DNA of 64,000 bases from JABRWC01 sp039961675 (GTDB taxonomy: Bacteria > Planctomycetota > Phycisphaerae > UBA1845 > Fen-1342), in contig JABRWC010000025.1 in NCBI GenBank assembly GCA_039961675.1, forward strand, positions 1 to 64,000, given 5' to 3'. The notes under the pieces were generated by a model, which saw only the letters and a list, made by a program, of their open reading frames with translations, was not told the origin of the DNA and searched no databases. This document shows, piece after piece, positions 26,681 through 35,296 of the stretch (the stretch's first letter is position 1; each line of letters begins with the position of its first letter). The position numbers and the translations under genes were made by a program.

Positions 26681-27142
26681 TCAGCGCAGCGCGTTGCGCA
26701 ACGGCGACGCCAGCCGCTCAAAACCGTCCGGCGCCAACAAGCGTCGCTGGGCGTCCGGACGCGCCCACGGCGAACGCCCCCACCAGCCGTCGTCCGGGTA
26801 GCGCGGAATGATGTGTAAGTGCAGGTGCGGCACTTCGTTCCCGAGCATCGCGTAGTTGAGCTTGGCCGGACCGCAGCATTCCTGGATCGCACGCGCCAGC
26901 CGCGACGCGTCCTCGATGAAATCCCGCCGCTCCCCCGCCGGCAGGTCAAAAAGCTCAACGCGGTGCCGCCGCAGAACGAGCATGCAGTAGCCGCGGAAGT
27001 CGGCGTCGTTGCGTAGCACGACGACGCCCGACGCGAGTTCGGCCACGATGGTTCGCTCGCCTGGAACTTCGAGCCGCGCACGGTCGCAGAGCGGGCAATC
27101 GACGCCGCTGCATAATTGTGACCATTGTGCTTCGTCGAACAT
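26681..27142 (-). CDS. HIT-family nucleotide-binding protein
   Basis: A 153-residue protein of the histidine-triad superfamily, with the catalytic triad VPHLHLHIIPRY (His106, 108, 110). An N-terminal Cys set (C11, C16, C19, in DCPLC) may bind zinc, as in several bacterial HIT hydrolases. The family hydrolyses or transfers nucleotidyl groups (for example Ap4A or AMP-conjugates). It is monocistronic, convergent with the dGTPase-like gene. Confidence 0.9.
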   Translation of the reverse strand: MFDEAQWSQLCSGVDCPLCDRARLEVPGERTIVAELASGVVVLRNDADFRGYCMLVLRRHRVELFDLPAGERRDFIEDASRLARAIQECCGPAKLNYAMLGNEVPHLHLHIIPRYPDDGWWGRSPWARPDAQRRLLAPDGFERLASPLRNALR

Positions 27143-27451
27143 GAGCGGCCCGCCGTCTCGCCCCGCTCCGCATTTGCCGGCGCGGCGCCAATTCGGTGCT
27201 GCGCTGCCGGGAATCGGCCAGCACGCGCCCCGATCATCGCCGCTCGCCGCGTGCGCGCGAAGGCGCCGCGACGACGCCAGAGCAGCAGGCGCGGGTTCGG
27301 CTGTTTTTTTTCGCCCGCGGTTGACTTCGCTTTTCGGCGCGGCCTAGCGTCAACCGAGGAGGGGTCATCGCGCCCCGGTCTGGACCGGTGTAGAACCCTT
27401 CTCACTCGGTTTTATCGATAACACCAGAGATTGGGAGGAGGAGGAGACAGA
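27143..27451. other. Intergenic region upstream of the PEP-CTERM pair
   Basis: 309 bp between the divergent HIT and first PEP-CTERM genes. It contains a promoter at 27321-27350 and a roughly 95-nt leader with a GAGGAGG at 27356-27362 not followed by a clear small gene. A T-run precedes the promoter. Confidence 0.5.
27321..27350 (+). promoter_or_regulatory. Putative promoter of the first PEP-CTERM paralogue
   Basis: TTGACT (27321-27326), 18 bp, TAGCGT (27345-27350). The same hexamers with the same spacing occur at 28212-28241 before the second paralogue, which is the main reason to trust it. Confidence 0.55.
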
Positions 27452-28039
27452 ATGCGCAAACAGTTGGGACTTGCGGGCTTCATCGTTGCGGCGCTGGCAG
27501 CGGGCCATGCGTCCGCCCAGACGGTGACCATCGCCACATTCGCCGATCCGGCCCTGGATGCCTCGACGCCGCTCTTCGTACTCGACGGAAGCACGTTCAC
27601 CGGCGGGTGGGCTGACGAGGGACTGAACCTCGATGCTCCCTACATCGGGGCCAATTATCCGGACGCCACGTTCACGATGACGCCGCTGACCTACGACGGG
27701 TTCGTGGGTCTTTCCGGCGGGTCGATCCAGTTCTTCGACTCGTCCGCCTCGCTGGTCCTGCAAGTGGACTTCTCGGCGGCGACGCTGGATCAGCCGTTCG
27801 TCTTCGGCGCCAGCGAGTTTGCCGCGCAGGACGTGGCATTCTCGGGCCCGGCGGCTGGAGCGCTGCCGCTGGACCAGGAGCAGTTCGCGTTCAGTTTCGC
27901 GAACCCGGTCACCACGCCCACCGGCGCGACGTACACGGCCGACTTCACGTCGTCGGCGCGCGTTGTGCCCGAGCCGGCCTCGCTGATGCTGCTGATCGGC
28001 GGAACGCTGATCATGGTGGCGCGGCGGCGGATGGCCTGA
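27452..28039 (+). CDS. PEP-CTERM protein, paralogue 1
   Basis: A 195-residue exported protein: signal peptide (about 1-23, ending ASAQ), a beta-rich domain (TVTIATFADPALD, GSTFTGGW, LSGGSIQFFDSSASL) and a PEP-CTERM tail (VPEPASLMLLIGG). A ribosome site GGAGGAGGAGG precedes the ATG. It is highly similar along its whole length to the next gene, including the internal segment FVFGASEF. No catalytic motif; an anchored extracellular matrix-type protein is inferred. Confidence 0.88.
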   Translation: MRKQLGLAGFIVAALAAGHASAQTVTIATFADPALDASTPLFVLDGSTFTGGWADEGLNLDAPYIGANYPDATFTMTPLTYDGFVGLSGGSIQFFDSSASLVLQVDFSAATLDQPFVFGASEFAAQDVAFSGPAAGALPLDQEQFAFSFANPVTTPTGATYTADFTSSARVVPEPASLMLLIGGTLIMVARRRMA

Positions 28040-28070
28040 GCGCCAAACCTCTGACCGCTTCGACGTGTCA

Positions 28071-28118
28071 CGCGGGCGACGGGACCGGTTACCGGTCCCA
28101 TCGCCCGCGCTTTGTTTT
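28071..28118 (+). terminator. Intrinsic terminator after PEP-CTERM paralogue 1
   Basis: A long stem, GCGGGCGA-C-GGGACCGGT (28072-28089) with ACCGGTCCC-A-TCGCCCGC (28091-28108), followed by GCTTTGTTTT. Confidence 0.8.
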
Positions 28119-28211
28119 GCCGCGCGTGCCGTTTTGCGACGGATAACACGCGGACAGCCGTGTCTCATCGCGAATGCTCTTCGCTCCGGCCATCTTTTTC
28201 GTGCTCGGACT

Positions 28212-28241
28212 TTGACTTCCGGTTTCGAGGCGACCTAGCGT
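28212..28241 (+). promoter_or_regulatory. Putative promoter of the second PEP-CTERM paralogue
   Basis: TTGACT (28212-28217), 18 bp, TAGCGT (28236-28241), conserved with the first paralogue's upstream region. Confidence 0.55.
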
Positions 28242-28337
28242 TGATCGAGGAGGGAGCATTCTGCCCCGATTGGGCGGGCGTATCACCCTTCTCATCACTG
28301 GTTCGCGTGAATCTCACCAGGAGGAAGGGGAGAAGTA

Positions 28338-28925
28338 ATGCGCAAGTTCTTCGGACTGGCCGGCGTGGTCGCAACAGCACTGTTCGTCAGCCAAGCGTCC
28401 GCCCAGAGCGTGACGATCGCGACGTTCAGCGACCCGGCGGAAGATGCGTCCACGCCGCTGTTCGAGCTTGACGGCTCGACGTTTACCGGCGGCTGGGACG
28501 GGACCGGACTCGATCTTGTCACGCCATACATCAGCGGCGTGCATCCCGACGCGACGTTCGAGATGACGCCGCTCACGTATGACGGCGCGTTCGGACTTTC
28601 CGGCGGGACGATCGAGTTCTTCGATTCGAGCGCTTCGCTCGTGTTTCAAATCGACTTTCTGTCGGCCACGCTGGTCCAGCCGTTTGTATTCGGCGCCAGC
28701 GAGTTCCGGGCGCAGGACGTGACGTTTTCCGGTCCTGCCGCCGGGCCGATGCCGCTCATGCTCGAGCAGTTCTCGTTCGGCTTCGCCAACATGGTGATGA
28801 CTCCGACGGGCGCGACGTGGACCTCCGCGTTCACGTCCTCGGCGCGGGTCGTTCCCGAGCCGGCATCGCTCCTGCTGCTGATCGGCGGCGCCGCCGTGAT
28901 GGCCGCACGCCGGCGGCCGGCCTGA
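28338..28925 (+). CDS. PEP-CTERM protein, paralogue 2
   Basis: A 195-residue protein, same length and layout as the preceding gene: signal peptide ending ASAQ, beta-rich mature domain (SVTIATFSDPAED, LSGGTIEFFDSSASL, FVFGASEF) and PEP-CTERM tail (VPEPASLLLLIGG). AGGAGGAAGGGGAGA precedes the ATG. It has its own copy of the promoter and terminator, so the duplication included the complete transcription unit. Confidence 0.88.
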   Translation: MRKFFGLAGVVATALFVSQASAQSVTIATFSDPAEDASTPLFELDGSTFTGGWDGTGLDLVTPYISGVHPDATFEMTPLTYDGAFGLSGGTIEFFDSSASLVFQIDFLSATLVQPFVFGASEFRAQDVTFSGPAAGPMPLMLEQFSFGFANMVMTPTGATWTSAFTSSARVVPEPASLLLLIGGAAVMAARRRPA

Positions 28926-28957
28926 GTTCACGATCTTCGGCTTCTTCGATGTGTCAT

Positions 28958-28999
28958 GCGGGCGACGGGGTCGGCGTAGGCCCCATCGCCCGCGTTTAT
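28958..28999 (+). terminator. Intrinsic terminator after PEP-CTERM paralogue 2
   Basis: GCGGGCGACGGGG (28958-28970) pairs with CCCCATCGCCCGC (28981-28993), followed by GTTTATT. It is homologous to the terminator at 28071. Confidence 0.78.
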
Positions 29000-29024
29000 T
29001 GCGCGCGCACGCCGGCGGCCGGCC

Positions 29025-29837
29025 TCACCCCAGCCAGTACCACGCCAGCACGCCCGCTCCCAGCGCCACGCGATAGACGGCGAACGGGGCGAAGCTGCGC
29101 GAGCGGACGTAGTTCAGGAACGCGGCGACGACCAGCAGCGCGGTGACGAATGCGGCGAGCGTCCCGGCCAGGATCACGCCGGCCGCGTCCGCCGTCAGGT
29201 CCGCGCGGTACTTCCACAGCCGCAGCGCGCCGGCCGCCAGCATGGTTGGAATCGCCAGATAGAATGAGAACTGCGTCGCGACTTGCGGCGTCAAGCCCAG
29301 CGCCATGCCGCCCATGATGCTGGCGCCCGCGCGAGAGACTCCGGGCCACATGCTGATGCACTGGATCACGCCGATCCAGAAGGCCTGCCGCAGCGACACG
29401 TCGTCGAGCGTCTGCTCGCCGGCGCGGCGAAACCGCCGGTCGATGTAGACGATCGCGGCGGCTCCGACGATCAGCCCGATCGCCGTCGCCGGCGGGCCGG
29501 TTCGGGCGTTCTCGAAGTACGTCTCCATGAAATCGTTGCCCAGCAGCCCCAGCAGGACGGTGGGGATCATGGCGGCGGCGAGCTTCGTGAAGACGTGCGT
29601 TTGCAACCCGCCGGGCCAGTGGAGCGTTCGGCGCCACAGGTCGCGCCAGAAGTACGCCACGACCGCCAGGATCGCACCAAGTTGGCTGACGAACAGGAAC
29701 ACGCGCCAGCGGGGAAGCCCGGCGTCAACCTCGAGCAGCGGCAGCGCGAGGATCATGTGGCCGGTGCTCGAGACCGGCAGGAACTCCGTCAGCCCCTCGA
29801 TGACGCCCAGCAGAACCGCACGGATCAGGTCGGTCAC
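29025..29837 (-). CDS. uppP: Undecaprenyl-diphosphatase UppP (BacA)
   Basis: A 270-residue membrane enzyme that recycles undecaprenyl diphosphate to the monophosphate carrier for cell-wall synthesis. Signatures: GLTEFLPVSSTGHMI (17-31) and PGVSRAGASIMGG, the two catalytic conserved regions. About eight membrane helices. The start is a GTG at 29837 with GGGAGC upstream; this yields the usual family length. It lies 26 bp after pgpA, as the last gene of pgsA-pgpA-uppP. Confidence 0.95.
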   Translation of the reverse strand: MTDLIRAVLLGVIEGLTEFLPVSSTGHMILALPLLEVDAGLPRWRVFLFVSQLGAILAVVAYFWRDLWRRTLHWPGGLQTHVFTKLAAAMIPTVLLGLLGNDFMETYFENARTGPPATAIGLIVGAAAIVYIDRRFRRAGEQTLDDVSLRQAFWIGVIQCISMWPGVSRAGASIMGGMALGLTPQVATQFSFYLAIPTMLAAGALRLWKYRADLTADAAGVILAGTLAAFVTALLVVAAFLNYVRSRSFAPFAVYRVALGAGVLAWYWLG

Positions 29838-29863
29838 AAAAGCTCCCGCGCTCGCACGCGCGT

Positions 29864-30412
29864 TCAGCTCGCCGCCAGGCCGAGCCACGCGCCCAGCGGC
29901 GTCCAGCGCCATAGCGCCTGGCCGGCCAGGTTGGCGTAGACGCCGGCCGCCAGGTCGTCGCACAAGACCCCCCAGCCCGCCGGCAGCCGTTCGAGCTGCG
30001 CCGCGGGCGGGACCTTCAGCACGTCAAAGATGCGAAACAGCAGCCATTGACCGGCCGCGACGCAAGCAAGCTCGAATGCGCCCGCCGACGGCGCGAGCGG
30101 CAGCATGAACAGCGCGATCCACTGGCCCGCCAGTTCGTCGAGCACGAAGGGCTTCGGATCGGTGCTGCGAAAACGTGCGATGGCCCACGGCCCGAGCCGC
30201 ACAGAGAGCACGCCCGCAAGCCCCACGCCGAGCGGAATCACCACGAAGTTCGCAACGGGGCGCGCCGCGCCGGCTGCGGCCAGCGCGCCGTGCACCGCGA
30301 GAAACAGCAGCGTCGCGGCCAGCGAACCCCACGTGGCGTTCGCGGGGCGCAGGTGGCCGCTGAAAAGGACCGTGACGCACGCTTCGCGGAGGCGATCGCC
30401 CGGAACACTCAA
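29864..30412 (-). CDS. pgpA: Phosphatidylglycerophosphatase A
   Basis: A 182-residue membrane protein. PgpA motifs are visible: SGHLRPANATWGSLAA near the N-terminus, DPKPFVLDELAGQW (with the conserved Asp/Glu), FRIFDVLKVPP and GWGVLCDDLAAG. It removes the phosphate from phosphatidylglycerophosphate to give phosphatidylglycerol. The start overlaps the pgsA stop by 4 bp (ATGA). It is the second step of the pathway started by PgsA. Confidence 0.93.
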   Translation of the reverse strand: MSVPGDRLREACVTVLFSGHLRPANATWGSLAATLLFLAVHGALAAAGAARPVANFVVIPLGVGLAGVLSVRLGPWAIARFRSTDPKPFVLDELAGQWIALFMLPLAPSAGAFELACVAAGQWLLFRIFDVLKVPPAAQLERLPAGWGVLCDDLAAGVYANLAGQALWRWTPLGAWLGLAAS

Positions 30413-31107
30413 CGACCCGGCCCTCCGCCGGGCGCCGGGGCGGACGCGATCGGCGCCGCAGGCGGCTCTTCGAGCGGGTCTTCGGACGCGGCGCCGTCGG
30501 CGAGCGCTTCACGCGCCAGGAACAGGCCGGCGCCGCGCTTGAGATAGGCGAGGATCGACCACGCGGTGACGGCCACGGTGAGCCACACGCATGCGGCGCG
30601 CAGCCAAGCGAGCGTCTGCGGGTACCAGGCCAGCACGCCGAGCACGACGCAGACCGTCGCCGACTGCACGAACATCTTCAACTTGCCTTCCCAGCGGGCG
30701 GCGAAGTCCACGCCGCGCGCTTCGCTGAACGCGCGGATGGCGGACACGGTGAACTCCCGCAGCAGGATCACAACCACCATCCAGGGGGCCACGCCGGTGA
30801 GGTTCTGACCGCGGCCCGGGTCGTAGAACACGTCGCTGGCGAAGAACACGAACGCGCCGCAGACCATGACCTTGTCCACGATCGGGTCCACGACGCGGCC
30901 GAACGCCGTGACCTGCCGCAGCAGCCGGGCCAGCCACCCGTCGACCACGTCGGAAAGCGCCGCGAGCAGGAACACCCAGAACGCCCACTCCAGCTTCCAG
31001 GCGTCGCGCGCTCCGTGCTGCGCGGAGTACAGTGAGAGCAGCACGAAGAACACGCCGGTCAGCAGCAGCCGGGCGAGCGTGATCTGGTTCGGGACGTTGA
31101 TGCTCAT
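30409..31107 (-). CDS. pgsA: CDP-diacylglycerol-glycerol-3-phosphate 3-phosphatidyltransferase
   Basis: A 232-residue integral membrane enzyme with the CDP-alcohol phosphotransferase signature SDVVDGWLAR followed by GRVVDPIVDK (D-x2-D-G-x2-A-R-x8-G-x3-D-x3-D). It makes phosphatidylglycerophosphate, which PgpA then dephosphorylates. About five membrane helices; the C-terminal 30 residues are Pro/Ala-rich and probably disordered. It is the first gene of the lipid operon. Confidence 0.94.
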   Translation of the reverse strand: MSINVPNQITLARLLLTGVFFVLLSLYSAQHGARDAWKLEWAFWVFLLAALSDVVDGWLARLLRQVTAFGRVVDPIVDKVMVCGAFVFFASDVFYDPGRGQNLTGVAPWMVVVILLREFTVSAIRAFSEARGVDFAARWEGKLKMFVQSATVCVVLGVLAWYPQTLAWLRAACVWLTVAVTAWSILAYLKRGAGLFLAREALADGAASEDPLEEPPAAPIASAPAPGGGPGR

Positions 31108-31182
31108 GCGGCCGCGTCGGATACAAGGAAGCCAGTGACGGCCACAGTGTAGCCCGTCGCCCGGGGCGCGTCATGCAGTCAT

Positions 31183-31581
31183 TCAGATCGCGCGCGACCG
31201 CCACACCGCGAGCCGGTGTCCGGTCGGATCGGACAGGACCAGGCAGTCGTCGCAGAGGTAAAACCCGCGCGAGCGCTCGAACGCGATCGAGCGCCGCTCC
31301 AGACGGCGCGCCAAGGCGTCGAGATCGCTGACGGCCAGCGAGCACCGCACGCGCTTCGGGTCGACCGCCGGATCGTGGCGGAACTGGAGGTAGATCCCGC
31401 GCCGCGCGGCGCCGATTCCCAGCCCGCCGGGAATCTGCTGCGCCGCGGGCCAGGGTACCAGTCCGAAAACGTCCGCATAGAAATCACGGCACTGCGCGAT
31501 GCGCTCCACGGCGGCGTGAAGTTGGACTTCGCGGACGCAGCGCACCTCGGCGCGGACGGACTCTTCTGTGTGCGACAGCAT
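31183..31581 (-). CDS. VOC (glyoxalase/bleomycin-resistance fold) family protein
   Basis: A 132-residue protein with one pair of beta-alpha-beta-beta-beta modules of the vicinal-oxygen-chelate superfamily: VREVQLHAAVERIAQCRDFYADVFGL at the start and LSDPTGHRLAVWR at the end. Metal ligands are not certain, so the reaction cannot be predicted. The start at 31581 is chosen because the conserved fold begins shortly after it; the frame is open upstream through non-protein-like sequence. Confidence 0.8.
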   Translation of the reverse strand: MLSHTEESVRAEVRCVREVQLHAAVERIAQCRDFYADVFGLVPWPAAQQIPGGLGIGAARRGIYLQFRHDPAVDPKRVRCSLAVSDLDALARRLERRSIAFERSRGFYLCDDCLVLSDPTGHRLAVWRSRAI

Positions 31582-32056
31582 GCAGCACACTGTAACCGCA
31601 GACTTCGGCAGGGAAAGCCGTGCACCCGGCCGCCGCGCAGTCGGGCGCGCGACCGTCGCCGCTCGCCGCTTATCGGGCGTCGCCCGCGGCATCGTGCGCA
31701 TTCGCGCCGGATGCGTCGGAAAGACAGATGTCTCCGCTGCGGCGCACCGCGTCAGCGGCGGCACGCAGCGCGAGCGCGAAACGCATCCTCGCGTTTGAGG
31801 TGCGATCCGGCTATACTTGGTAGCAATCACGTGTGAGGGGCAGCCGGACGGCTCAACCGGCGATCGTACGCACGGCTCCCAGTTTTTCGGACCGCCGCAG
31901 CGGCGCGACGCGCCACCGACCGCGCGGCCGCCGTCCCCTTGGAGCTTCGGCGGAGCGCCGAACCCGGTCGACGGCGCCGCGAAGGCGGCGGGTACACACG
32001 GATTGCGTTTCGCGAGCCGAACGCCCGCAGAAAACCTTTCGGAGGGTCAGCGCATC
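31582..32056. other. Intergenic region, divergent genes
   Basis: 475 bp between the VOC gene and the subtilase. A TATACT at 31812-31817 is a possible -10 for the subtilase, but the -35 is poor and would leave a 235-nt leader. No gene or conserved RNA was recognised. Confidence 0.45.
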
Positions 32057-35000
32057 ATGCAGACGCACACAGTTCGAGTGATCCTGTCGAGCGCCGCAGC
32101 GGCCGTGCTTGGCGGGACGTTGATGTTCGGAACAGCCCGCGCCGATGCGGGTCCCGGCGGAGCGTTCCGCCCCGCTCCGGCGCCGTTGCAACTGGCGGTG
32201 GGTGACGCAGACCTGCGGGCGCTTCCCAACCTGCTCGTGCAGCCCCCAGCCGCCTTCCGCGCCGACCGGCGCTACGTGCTTCAGCTCAGCCAGACCGTGA
32301 CGGCCGAGCTCGCGGCGCGGCTGGGCGCGATCGGCGTCGCGCTGGGCGAGAACTACCTGCCGCCGAACACGTACATCGTGGACCTGAGCGGCGTGTCGCC
32401 CGCGGCACTTGCGGCCGTTTCGGAGCTGGCGTTCGTGGGGGAGTACCAGTCGGGCTGGCGGATCGCGCCGGGCATCGGCCAGCGCGAGTATTTCACCGAG
32501 TTCCGGCGAGAGCTGGCCGCGGCCGGACAAGTGGCGGTGGACATCACGCTGCTGCCGGGCATGGATGTCGACCTGGCGCTCAATGACATCGAGAGCGTCG
32601 GCGCGGTCCAGGTGACGAACGCATATGAGATGGGGCCGAACTGGGTCGTCACCGCGCTGCTGCCGGCCGAGACGCTGCCGGCGCTCGCGGGCGTCGCGGC
32701 GATTCAGTTCGTCGAGGAGATGCCGGAGGTTACGCTGCGCAACAACACCACGCGCTGGATCGTGCAGAGCAACGTGACCAACGTGACGCCGCTGTACGAC
32801 AACGGCATCCACGGCGAAGGCCAGATCGTGGGCATGATGGACGGCAAGCTCGACGTGAACCACTGCTCCTTCGACGACACCGTGCCGCCCGGTCCCGATC
32901 ATCGCAAGATCGTCGCGTACAACACGTCGCAGGGCGCCGACCTGCACGGCACGCACACCTCGGGGACCGCCGTAGGGGACAACGGCGACAGCACGGCCAC
33001 GCGCGGAATCGCCTACCTGGGCAAGATCGCGTTCGACGACATCCCGTCGTTCACGGACACGGCGATGTACAACACGCTCTTGCAGCACCACAACCAGGGC
33101 GCGCGCATGCACACGAACAGTTGGGGCAACGACGGCACCGTGCAGTACGACGGACTTTGCCGCGGCATCGACCGCTTCAGCTACGACTTCGAAGACTCGC
33201 TCGTCTTCTTCGCGGTTACGAACACCAGCAGCCTCAAGAACCCCGAGAACGCCAAGAACCTCGTCGCGGTGGGTGCCTCGCAGGACACGCCGAACCAGGC
33301 CAACCACTGCTCCGGCGGCGCCGGACCAACCAACGACGGCCGCCGCAAGCCCGAGATATACGCGCCGGGTTGCAGCACCGTCTCGGCCTCGGCCGGCACG
33401 TCCTGCTCGACGACCTCGCTCACCGGCACCTCGATGGCCAGCCCAGCGGTTTGCGGAACCGGCTGCCTCGTTCGCCAGTACTTCACCGACGGGTTCTATC
33501 CGACGGGAGTCGCATCCGTAGACGACCAGTTCACGCCCAGCGGCGCGCTGGTGAAGGCCGTGCTGTTGAACTCCGCCGTGGACATGACCGGCGTCAGCGG
33601 GTACCCGAGCAACACCGAGGGTTGGGGCCGCGTGCTGGCGGGAGACGCGCTGTACTTCCCCGGCGACACGCGCAAGCTGGTCGTCGAGGACGTGCGCAAT
33701 GCGAACGGTCTGAGCACGGGCAATTTCTACGAGCGGCAGATTGATGTGCTGGGCTCGGGCGAGAAGCTCAAGGTGACGCTGGTCTGGACCGATCCGCCGG
33801 CCGCCTCCGGCGCGAACCCGGCAGACATCAACGACCTCGATCTGGAGGTCTACGCCCCGGACGCCACGCTCTACAGGGGTAACGTATTCAGCGGCGGCAT
33901 CTCGGTTCCCGGCGGCACGCGCGATGACAAGAACAACGTGGAGCAAGTTCACGTGAACAGCCCGGCGACCGGCACCTGGACGGTGCGGGTTGTGGCCACC
34001 GCCGTGACGGTTGGACTCCAGGGTTACTCGATCGCAGTCACGGGCGACGTCTCGCCCGATCTACCGCCGCTGACGATCGACCTGCCAAACGGCGCACCGA
34101 CGCAACTCGCGCCGGGCGTCTCCACGTCGTTCGATGTCGAGATCGTCCCCGGCACGGAGAACCTGGTGCCGGCCAGCCTTCAGCTCGTCTACCGCTACGA
34201 CGGCGGTTCCTACCAGACCTCGCTGCTTGCGCCCGTGGGCGGTGACATCTACCAGGCCACGCTGCCGCCGCCGAGCTGCGGCGACACGCCGGAGTTCTAC
34301 ATCACCGCGTCCGGCGACGGCGGCAGCACGCGCACGGAGCCGCCGACGGCGCCGGCGTCAGTGTTTACCGCTGCGGTCGGCGTGGACGAGGTGTACTTCG
34401 AGGACGCGATGGAGACGGACCTCGGCTGGTCGGTCGGCGCGCCGGACGACACGGCCACGCTGGGCATCTGGGACCGCGCCGATCCGCAGGGCACGGTCAA
34501 CGCCAGCGTGCAAGTGCAGCCGGAGGACGATCACACCGCCGCCGGCGTGGCGTGCTGGGTGACGGACAGCCGCGCGGGCGCGACCGCCGGCGTGTACGAC
34601 GTGGACGGCGGCAAGACCACGCTGTACAGCCCGGTGATCGACCTGGCCGGCAAGGACGCCGACATCAGCTACTGGCGCTGGTACAGCAACAGCGCCGGCA
34701 GCGGCCCGAACGAGGACACGCTGTTGGTCGACATCACGAACGACGGCTCGACCTGGGTGAACGCCGAAACCGTCGGGCCGAGCGGCGCCGAGACGCAGGG
34801 CGGGTGGATTTTCCACCAGTTCCGCGTCAGCGACTTCGTGACGCCGACGGCGAACGTGCGGCTGCGGTTCGTCGCGTCCGACGTGATCAATCCCTCGCTG
34901 GTCGAGGCCGCGATCGACGACTTCCTGGCCGCTGACTTCGTCTGCGTGCCGGATTGCCCGGCGGACCTCGACGGCGACGGAGACGTGGACCTGGCGGACC

Positions 35001-35125
35001 TGTCCGAGTTGCTCACGCACTTCGGCGGCGCTGGCACGCCGGCACAGGGCGACCTGGACGGCGACGGAGACATCGACCTGGCCGATCTCTCGGCGATGCT
35101 GGAGGACTTCGGCTTGCCGTGCTAG
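32057..35125 (+). CDS. Secreted subtilisin-like (S8) protease with dockerin-type C-terminus
   Basis: A 1022-residue protein with a signal peptide (about 1-30, ending ARADA). A pro-region precedes the S8 catalytic domain (about 240-510): Asp262 in VGMMDGKLD, His296 in LHGTHTSGT, oxyanion Asn in FFAVTNTSS and Ser459 in GTSMASPAV. A P-domain-like beta sandwich (about 560-680, with TGTWTVRV) and further jelly-roll modules follow. The last 55 residues hold two Asp-rich loops (DLDGDGDVDLADLSELL and DLDGDGDIDLADLSAML), a type I dockerin. GGAGGG lies upstream of the ATG at 32057. It probably degrades or processes extracellular protein; the dockerin partner is unknown. Confidence 0.92.
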   Translation: MQTHTVRVILSSAAAAVLGGTLMFGTARADAGPGGAFRPAPAPLQLAVGDADLRALPNLLVQPPAAFRADRRYVLQLSQTVTAELAARLGAIGVALGENYLPPNTYIVDLSGVSPAALAAVSELAFVGEYQSGWRIAPGIGQREYFTEFRRELAAAGQVAVDITLLPGMDVDLALNDIESVGAVQVTNAYEMGPNWVVTALLPAETLPALAGVAAIQFVEEMPEVTLRNNTTRWIVQSNVTNVTPLYDNGIHGEGQIVGMMDGKLDVNHCSFDDTVPPGPDHRKIVAYNTSQGADLHGTHTSGTAVGDNGDSTATRGIAYLGKIAFDDIPSFTDTAMYNTLLQHHNQGARMHTNSWGNDGTVQYDGLCRGIDRFSYDFEDSLVFFAVTNTSSLKNPENAKNLVAVGASQDTPNQANHCSGGAGPTNDGRRKPEIYAPGCSTVSASAGTSCSTTSLTGTSMASPAVCGTGCLVRQYFTDGFYPTGVASVDDQFTPSGALVKAVLLNSAVDMTGVSGYPSNTEGWGRVLAGDALYFPGDTRKLVVEDVRNANGLSTGNFYERQIDVLGSGEKLKVTLVWTDPPAASGANPADINDLDLEVYAPDATLYRGNVFSGGISVPGGTRDDKNNVEQVHVNSPATGTWTVRVVATAVTVGLQGYSIAVTGDVSPDLPPLTIDLPNGAPTQLAPGVSTSFDVEIVPGTENLVPASLQLVYRYDGGSYQTSLLAPVGGDIYQATLPPPSCGDTPEFYITASGDGGSTRTEPPTAPASVFTAAVGVDEVYFEDAMETDLGWSVGAPDDTATLGIWDRADPQGTVNASVQVQPEDDHTAAGVACWVTDSRAGATAGVYDVDGGKTTLYSPVIDLAGKDADISYWRWYSNSAGSGPNEDTLLVDITNDGSTWVNAETVGPSGAETQGGWIFHQFRVSDFVTPTANVRLRFVASDVINPSLVEAAIDDFLAADFVCVPDCPADLDGDGDVDLADLSELLTHFGGAGTPAQGDLDGDGDIDLADLSAMLEDFGLPC

Positions 35126-35146
35126 CAGAGAGCCGGTGAGGACGTG

Positions 35147-35206
35147 GCGTCGGACCCCCGAGTCCGACGCAGCGTTCACCGTCGGACACGGAGGTCCGAC
35201 GCTACG
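35147..35206. repeat. Two REP-like palindromes
   Basis: Hairpins at 35147-35170 (GTCGGACCCCCGAGTCCGAC core) and 35180-35206 (GTCGGACACGGAGGTCCGAC core), in opposite arrangement, just downstream of the subtilase. Confidence 0.75.
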
Positions 35207-35218
35207 TGTACGCTTGAG

Positions 35219-35262
35219 AAAAAAAGAACGCCGCGGAGGCTTCGAGCTTCCGCGGCGTTCTT
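35219..35262 (-). terminator. Intrinsic terminator, minus strand
   Basis: AAGAACGCCGCGGAGGC (35224-35240) pairs with GCTTCCGCGGCGTTCTT (35246-35262) around a TTCGA loop. On the minus strand it is followed by seven T (35225-35219), so it ends the PEP-CTERM gene at 35297-36592. Confidence 0.85.
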
Positions 35263-35296
35263 GCGTACCGGGAGGATGCGTCCCGCCGCACTTCAC

